Origin: Deltaproteobacteria bacterium
GTDB lineage: Bacteria; Desulfobacterota; Desulfobulbia; Desulfobulbales; SURF-16
Direction of reading: 5' to 3'
NCBI GenBank assembly: GCA_029939635.1
Contig: JAOZSN010000109.1
Location: 1-10,296 of the forward strand
DNA length: 10,296 bases
The notes under the pieces were generated by a model. It made no database searches, was not told the origin of the DNA, and worked only from the letters and a program-made list of their open reading frames with translations. Of the stretch, positions 6,560-10,296 are shown one piece after another (the first letter of the stretch is position 1; each line of letters begins with the position of its first letter). A program made the position numbers and the translations under genes.

Positions 6560-6565
6560 GAGGAA
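6560..6565 (+). promoter_or_regulatory. Ribosome binding site of the UbiD gene
   Basis: GAGGAA at 6560-6565 lies 9 nt before the ATG at 6575, supporting that start. The in-frame ATG at 6590 (MKNLRDYL) has no comparable site and is less likely. Confidence 0.65.
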
Positions 6566-6574
6566 CATGACAAG

Positions 6575-8353
6575 ATGAGCCATTCAATAATGAAAAATCT
6601 GCGCGATTATCTGACGGTATTGCGTCAGCATGGCGATCTGTTGGAGATAGATGTGGAGGTGGATCCCCATCTGGAGATCGCCGAGATCCACCGCCGGGTC
6701 ATTCGTCAGGGTGGCCCGGCCTTGCTCTTTACCAAGGTGCGTGGCAGCAGTTTTCCGGTGGTCACCAATCTTTTTGGTACCAAGAAAAGGATGGAGCTTG
6801 CCTTTGGTAATCGGCCCCAGACCTTTGTTGCTGATCTGGTCCGGGCGGTGGAAACCTTATTGCCTCCCACCTTAGGCAAGGTTTGGGGGATGCGTGGTTT
6901 GGTGCCCCAGGCCATGAAAATTGGTCTCAAAACAGTGAAGAATGGGCCTATCCTGGAGAAATGTCAGCAGCCCTCCCGCCTTACAGAACTGCCTATGCTC
7001 ACCTCCTGGGATACGGATGGTGGCCCCTTTGTCACCCTGCCCCTGGTCTATACTGAGCATCCGGGTGGTCGTGGTCATAATCTGGGTATGTATCGTATCC
7101 AACGCTATGATGACCAGACTACCGGCATTCACTGGCAGATCCACAAGGGAGGTGGTTACCATTATTATGAGGCTGAACAGCGCAATGAAAATTTACCCAT
7201 GACCCTGTTTATCGGTGGCCCGCCCGCCCTGATGATGGCGGCCATTGCGCCTTTGCCCGAGAATCTGCCAGAGCTCATGTTGGCCTCCCTTATTTTAGGT
7301 GAGAAGTTGCCCATGGTGAAAGATCCCCATGGTGGTCATCGCCTGGTGGCAGAGGCAGAATTTGCCGCCAAGGGCTTTGTTGCCCCTCATCTACGTCGAC
7401 CAGAAGGCCCCTTTGGTGATCATTATGGTTATAATTCTCTAACCCATGACTATCCGGTCTTTCAGGTCAGTCATCTCCATCATCGCCGAGATGCCATTTA
7501 TCCAGCCACAGTGGTAGGGCGGCCCAAGCAAGAGGATTATTTTATCGGTGACTTTTTGCAGGATCTCTTGTCTCCTCTTTTTCCTCTGGTGATGAGCGGG
7601 GTGCGTCAGCTTAAGACCTTTGGTGAGGCTGGTTTTCATTGTCTGGCAGCGGCCCGGGTAGCTGATCGTTATCATCGAGAAGCGTTTGCTTCAGGTCTGC
7701 GTATCATGGGTGAGGGTCAACTTTCGCTTACCAAATTTTTGCTGCTTACCGATGGGGATGTGGATATTGAAGATTTTGGCGCCCTGTGGGTTCATATCCT
7801 GGAGCGGGTGAATTGGCAGCAGGATCTTTTTGTCTTTGCCAATGTATCTCAAGATACCTTGGACTATACCGGGCCATCGGTAAATAATGGTTCCAAGGCC
7901 CTGCTCATGGGGTTGGGCAAAGAAGCGCGTAATGTTCTGCCCCGGCGGTTTAGCGGTGATTTACCCCACGGATGTACCAAGGCCGAGGCCTTTTTGCCAG
8001 GCACCTTGGTGGTGCAGGGTGATGGCTATGAGAGCGACAAAGAGTTGCCCCAGCGCCTGGCCTTTCATGCAGGTGTGGAAGGATGGCCAGTCATCCTGCT
8101 GGTTGATAATCTGGCTGAGGCCACCGAGAATATGCAGGAGTTTGTCTGGACATTTTTTACCCGCATGGAGCCTGCCGCAGATATTTACAGTGCAGGCCAG
8201 CAGGTAAACAGGTTTCATGTTGGCCTGCAGCCCCCCATTGTTTTTGACTGCCGCATGAAGCCCTGGTATCCTCATGTCTTAGAGGTTGACGAAGCCACCC
8301 GTAAGCTGGTGGATAGTAAGATAGGAGATATTTTGCCGGCTAAGCTGCGGTGA
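6575..8353 (+). CDS. UbiD-family decarboxylase (prenylated-FMN dependent)
   Basis: A 592-residue member of the UbiD family, which decarboxylates aromatic or unsaturated acids reversibly using prenylated FMN made by a UbiX partner. Expected active-site residues are visible: N169 and R174 in NLGMYRIQ, and E277 and D282 in PEGPFGDHYGY, giving the R-E-D catalytic set. H190 (IHKGGG) and E233 (LPELMLAS) are, with N169, candidate ligands of the metal that holds the cofactor phosphate, placed by family spacing. The N-terminal DYLTVLRQHGDLLEI is the usual start. It is longer than E. coli UbiD (about 497 residues) and fits the longer anaerobe type, for which roles in menaquinone synthesis or aromatic acid metabolism are possible. 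No ubiX or menaquinone gene lies in the window, so I leave the pathway open. It is preceded by GAGGAA and the 80-residue gene. Confidence 0.93.
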   Translation: MSHSIMKNLRDYLTVLRQHGDLLEIDVEVDPHLEIAEIHRRVIRQGGPALLFTKVRGSSFPVVTNLFGTKKRMELAFGNRPQTFVADLVRAVETLLPPTLGKVWGMRGLVPQAMKIGLKTVKNGPILEKCQQPSRLTELPMLTSWDTDGGPFVTLPLVYTEHPGGRGHNLGMYRIQRYDDQTTGIHWQIHKGGGYHYYEAEQRNENLPMTLFIGGPPALMMAAIAPLPENLPELMLASLILGEKLPMVKDPHGGHRLVAEAEFAAKGFVAPHLRRPEGPFGDHYGYNSLTHDYPVFQVSHLHHRRDAIYPATVVGRPKQEDYFIGDFLQDLLSPLFPLVMSGVRQLKTFGEAGFHCLAAARVADRYHREAFASGLRIMGEGQLSLTKFLLLTDGDVDIEDFGALWVHILERVNWQQDLFVFANVSQDTLDYTGPSVNNGSKALLMGLGKEARNVLPRRFSGDLPHGCTKAEAFLPGTLVVQGDGYESDKELPQRLAFHAGVEGWPVILLVDNLAEATENMQEFVWTFFTRMEPAADIYSAGQQVNRFHVGLQPPIVFDCRMKPWYPHVLEVDEATRKLVDSKIGDILPAKLR

Positions 8354-8399
8354 TAAGCAAAAGCGGTTGACCTTTGCTGGTGAGAGATATAGGCTTTTT

Positions 8400-8413
8400 G
8401 TCAGGTGTCAGGT
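8400..8413. repeat. Two perfect heptamers G (GTCAGGT)
   Basis: GTCAGGT is repeated twice in tandem at 8400-8413, in the 85-nt spacer between the UbiD gene and the 8439 gene. By itself it could be chance, but it matches the unit seen in degenerate form at 5368-5391, and the window has several other 7-nt arrays. Confidence 0.5.
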
Positions 8414-8438
8414 TGATGATTGTTACTAGGGAGAGATT

Positions 8439-8879
8439 ATGAAAATCAGTAAAAATAAGGGCACTGGAGCTGTTGGCACCTCAAGCAAGGGGGCAAAAAA
8501 CTCCTCCACAAGCGCTATTGATTTTCGGCACATCCTGCAGTCGCAGTTGCAGGGAACCTCTCCTGTGGTTCAGTCCTCGGCGCCCTCAGAGGTTGCTGCT
8601 GATCGGGAAGTAGTTCCTCCCCAGTTAAGGATGGAGGGAGTGCGATTGGCTGAGGCCAGCATTGATTCCCTTGATGCCTTTGCCGCAGCATTGGCCGACG
8701 CTACCTTCTCTGCTGCTGATCTGGAACCGTTTATTACAGCCCTGGAAGAGGAAAGCCAAGGTCTCATAGATATTAACGTCCAGCTACCCAAGGATGATCC
8801 CTTGGCCCAGCTCATCGAGCAGGTGGCCACCTCCTGCTTCCTTGAAACCTCAAAATTTCGCCGTGGCGATTATCAATAA
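8439..8879 (+). CDS. Hypothetical protein (146 residues)
   Basis: The start is well supported: AGGGAG at 8428-8433 with 5 nt to the ATG. The first 25 residues are lysine-, serine- and glycine-rich (MKISKNKGTGAVGTSSKG) and look disordered rather than like a signal peptide, as there is no hydrophobic stretch. A low-complexity serine/proline segment runs to about residue 60. The remainder is acidic and helical (SLDAFAAALADATFSAADLEPF), ending with the best-defined block, LPKDDPLAQLIEQVA followed by KFRRGDYQ. I do not recognise the family. The ordered C terminus and disordered N terminus suggest a small adaptor or regulatory protein, but that is only an impression. It lies between the UbiD gene and the pseudouridine synthase gene, separated from the latter by repeat E. 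Confidence 0.75.
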   Translation: MKISKNKGTGAVGTSSKGAKNSSTSAIDFRHILQSQLQGTSPVVQSSAPSEVAADREVVPPQLRMEGVRLAEASIDSLDAFAAALADATFSAADLEPFITALEEESQGLIDINVQLPKDDPLAQLIEQVATSCFLETSKFRRGDYQ

Positions 8880-8883
8880 CTGT

Positions 8884-8967
8884 AGTTAACAGTTACCAGT
8901 TGTCGGTTACCAGGATTGTCTTCTGGGCAGCTCTGCACTGATAACCAGCAACTGATAACTGGAAACT
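8884..8967. repeat. Inverted heptamer repeat E (AGTTACC / AACTGAT family)
   Basis: The left arm (8884-8913) is AGTTAAC-AGTTACC-AGTTGTC-GGTTACC-AG, a clean 7-nt periodic array. The right arm (8938-8967) is its reverse complement at 24 of 30 positions, written as CTGATAA-CCAGCAA-CTGATAA-CTGGAAA. The arms flank a 24-nt unique core (8914-8937). The element starts 5 nt after one stop codon (8879) and ends 7 nt before the next ATG (8974), so it fills the spacer completely. Its layout parallels repeat A although the unit differs. Confidence 0.85.
8916..8945 (+). promoter_or_regulatory. Weak promoter candidate in the core of repeat E
   Basis: TTGTCT at 8916-8921 (four of six matches to TTGACA) is followed 18 bp later by GATAAC at 8940-8945 (four of six to TATAAT). 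If real it would drive the pseudouridine synthase gene from within the repeat, as proposed for repeat A. The match is weak and the call is tentative. Confidence 0.2.
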
Positions 8968-8973
8968 GTTTTT

Positions 8974-9750
8974 ATGTTACGTCTTCAAAAAGTCATTGCC
9001 CAGGCCGGTATCTGTTCTCGCCGCGCTGCAGAGGAACTCATTGCCGCAGGAAAGGTGCAGGTGGACGGTGAAGTTGTCACTGCCATGGGGATGAAGGTTG
9101 ACCCAGCCGTACAACAGATTTTGGTTCGGGGCAAACCTCTTGCCCTGGCAGAAAAAAAAATCTATATCTTTCTTCATAAGCCGGTGGGCTACGTCACCAC
9201 ACTTAATGATCCCCAAGGCCGACCCATTGTCACCTCGTTATTGCGCGACGTAGATGCTCGTGTCTTTCCTGTTGGTCGCCTTGACTATGATACCAGTGGT
9301 GCCCTGCTACTCACTAATGATGGTGATCTCGCCCAGCGTATTCAGCATCCTAGTTTTGAAATACCAAAGACCTATGAAGCTCGTGTTAAGGGCAAGCCAA
9401 GCCCCAAGGCCATTCGCCAATTGGAGCAGGGGGTGCTGATTGAGGGGCGTCGAACTGCCCCGGCTCGGGTCGTACTGCGTAAAGCTGCTAATCGCTCCAC
9501 AATATTAGAAATTACGATCCATGAGGGTCGCAAACGTCAGGTGCGCAAGATGTGTGAGTTTGTGGGGCATCCTGTTATTGAGCTCTGCCGCATTGCCTAC
9601 GGTCGTCTGCGATTGGGAAATTTACCCTCAGGCCATTCTCGAATGCTTGATTCTGCTGATATTGCCCGTATTTTTTCAGTAAAAAGGGTGGCTAGTAAGA
9701 AAAAAAAATCATGGAAAAGGCCTACTGCTGCAAAAAATAAGCACAAGTAA
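8974..9750 (+). CDS. rluB: 23S rRNA pseudouridine synthase, RsuA/RluB type
   Basis: A 258-residue pseudouridine synthase of the RsuA/RluB/RluE/RluF family. Residues 1-60 are an S4 RNA-binding domain (LQKVIAQAGICSRRAAEELI). The catalytic domain contains FLHKPVGYVTT, the active-site motif GRLDYDTSGALLLTNDGDLA with catalytic D104, and the closing IHEGRKRQVRKMCEFVGHPV. The presence of S4 and the sequence best fit RluB, which makes pseudouridine near the peptidyl-transferase region of 23S rRNA (2605 in E. coli), but RsuA (16S) or another paralogue cannot be excluded. The last 20 residues are lysine-rich (KKKKSW, KNKHK), a plausible extra rRNA contact. No Shine-Dalgarno precedes the ATG; repeat E ends 7 nt upstream. 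Confidence 0.92.
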   Translation: MLRLQKVIAQAGICSRRAAEELIAAGKVQVDGEVVTAMGMKVDPAVQQILVRGKPLALAEKKIYIFLHKPVGYVTTLNDPQGRPIVTSLLRDVDARVFPVGRLDYDTSGALLLTNDGDLAQRIQHPSFEIPKTYEARVKGKPSPKAIRQLEQGVLIEGRRTAPARVVLRKAANRSTILEITIHEGRKRQVRKMCEFVGHPVIELCRIAYGRLRLGNLPSGHSRMLDSADIARIFSVKRVASKKKKSWKRPTAAKNKHK

Positions 9751-9760
9751 TTTTTTTTGC
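9730..9760 (+). terminator. Possible weak terminator at the 3' end of rluB
   Basis: GCAAAAAAT at 9730-9738, inside the last codons, can pair with the T-run and GC at 9750-9760 across the stop codon, and eight T residues (9751-9758) follow the stop. The stem is almost all A-T, so a true intrinsic terminator is doubtful. Confidence 0.25.
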
Positions 9761-9857
9761 CCTTTCCCTCTTTCTAGTTATTTCAGCTAGTTACGGTAGG
9801 TTGCGCGGCAACTCATAACTCTTTGTTCTGCTGTCATTCTCCTTTGTTAAAATCAGC

Positions 9858-9885
9858 TTTACTTTCTTAATCGCGTCATTATAGA
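9858..9885 (+). promoter_or_regulatory. Candidate promoter upstream of the IHF-like gene
   Basis: TTTACT at 9858-9863 and TATAGA at 9880-9885 are separated by 16 bp. The -10 lies inside the imperfect palindrome at 9875-9890. This is the best promoter-like pair in the 243-nt spacer 9751-9993, in which I otherwise see only a small GTTGC/GCAAC hairpin at 9800-9812 without a T-tract and no gene. Confidence 0.35.
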
Positions 9886-9890
9886 ATGAC
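9875..9890. promoter_or_regulatory. Operator-like palindrome overlapping the -10
   Basis: GTCATTATAGAATGAC is symmetric at 14 of 16 positions. The 8-mer GTCATTCT on its minus strand (9883-9890) occurs again on the plus strand at 9833-9840, so the two copies face each other about 42-50 bp apart. The position over the candidate -10 suggests a repressor site; no known operator is matched. Confidence 0.35.
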
Positions 9891-9993
9891 ATCGTGGTCA
9901 ATGAATGAAAACTATACGTAACCTTCTACAGAGCTATCTGGTTAATATGGTTGCGAAACAAAGATATTGAGAATGTCGAGGCAGGAGAACTAC

Positions 9994-10269
9994 ATGAATA
10001 TATCAGAGCTTATTGAAGCCATGGCCCTTGAGATGGATATGACACCCACCGAGGCCGGCGAGATGGTGAATACCATTCTTGACTCCATGAGTACTACATT
10101 GATTTCAGGGAACACCATTGAAATTCGTGGTTTTGGTAGTTTTGTTATTAAAAATTATGAATCCTACCGGGGGCGCAATCCTAAAACAGGTGAAAAAATT
10201 GAAGTCCCCCCCAAGAGATTACCTTTTTTTAAGGTGGGCAAAGAATTGCGAGAACGCGTTAATAATTGA
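9994..10269 (+). CDS. ihfB: IHF-beta-like / HU-family DNA-binding protein
   Basis: A 91-residue nucleoid protein of the HU/IHF family that binds and bends DNA as a dimer. The sequence follows IHF-beta closely in its second half: TIEIRGFGSFVIKNYESY, then the beta-arm RGRNPKTGEKIEV with the intercalating proline, then PFFKVGKELRERVN. The N-terminal helices NISELIEAMALEMDMTPTEAGEMVNTILDSM are typical. I chose the ATG at 9994 because AGGAG (9983-9987) lies 6 nt upstream and HU/IHF proteins begin at this point; an upstream TTG at 9967 would add nine residues that do not fit the family. The subunit assignment (IHF-beta rather than HU) rests on the beta-arm and C terminus. E. coli ihfB follows rpsA; here it follows rluB after a long spacer, so it probably has its own promoter. 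Confidence 0.92.
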   Translation: MNISELIEAMALEMDMTPTEAGEMVNTILDSMSTTLISGNTIEIRGFGSFVIKNYESYRGRNPKTGEKIEVPPKRLPFFKVGKELRERVNN

Positions 10270-10296
10270 TTTTCTCTTTTTCCTAGACATAAAAAA

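Noticed and set aside
6567..6578. Four-codon micro-ORF ATG-ACA-AGA-TGA overlapping the UbiD start
   Set aside because: The GAGGAA site is only 1 nt from this ATG, too close to use, and the overlap is probably accidental.
8356..8378. AGCAAA/TTTGCT stem after the UbiD gene as a terminator
   Set aside because: Only six base pairs with an 11-nt loop and no T-tract directly after it.
9774..9793. Two CTAGTTA copies as another heptamer element
   Set aside because: They are 13 nt apart, out of a 7-nt phase, and there are only two.

Overview
The window is chromosomal sequence of moderate GC from an anaerobic bacterium, most likely a Desulfobacterota member of the Desulfobulbales type. That is an inference from the gene complement: a long UbiD-type decarboxylase, a YcgR-like PilZ protein, an IHF-beta-like protein, a radical SAM/ArsM/DUF5714 fusion and a small acidic 'cytoplasmic protein'. 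It is not a phylogenetic result. All genes run on the + strand except the PilZ gene. No tRNA, rRNA, insertion sequence, phage gene or CRISPR array is visible.

Layout. 1-74 may hold the last codons of an upstream gene. 75-219 holds an inverted heptamer repeat with a promoter candidate inside it. 220-3315 encodes a 1031-residue fusion: a radical SAM domain, then a complete ArsM/AS3MT-like methyltransferase with its cysteine-rich tail, then a zinc-ribbon/DUF5714 module. 3387-4202 is mutM (Fpg DNA glycosylase). 4285-4872 is a small SAM methyltransferase of unknown substrate. 4927-5322 is a YjbQ/UPF0047 protein. 5395-6144 (minus) is a YcgR-like c-di-GMP receptor with a PilZ domain. 6243-6485 is an 80-residue conserved-type hypothetical. 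6575-8353 is a UbiD-family prenyl-FMN decarboxylase. 8439-8879 is a hypothetical protein. 8974-9750 is an RsuA/RluB-type pseudouridine synthase. 9994-10269 is an IHF-beta/HU-family DNA-binding protein.

Most genes are unrelated housekeeping or accessory functions rather than one pathway, and most have their own spacer. Two observations stand out. The first is the triple fusion, in which three cysteines that AS3MT/ArsM uses for arsenite are retained next to a radical SAM domain, suggesting a one-polypeptide route to an organo-metalloid product. The second is the presence in most spacers of degenerate 7-bp tandem repeats (TAAACCG, AGTTACC/AACTGAT, AAGTCAG, GTCAGGT families and a GAACATC-like hairpin). 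Several are folded as inverted pairs around a short unique core and sit directly against start or stop codons.
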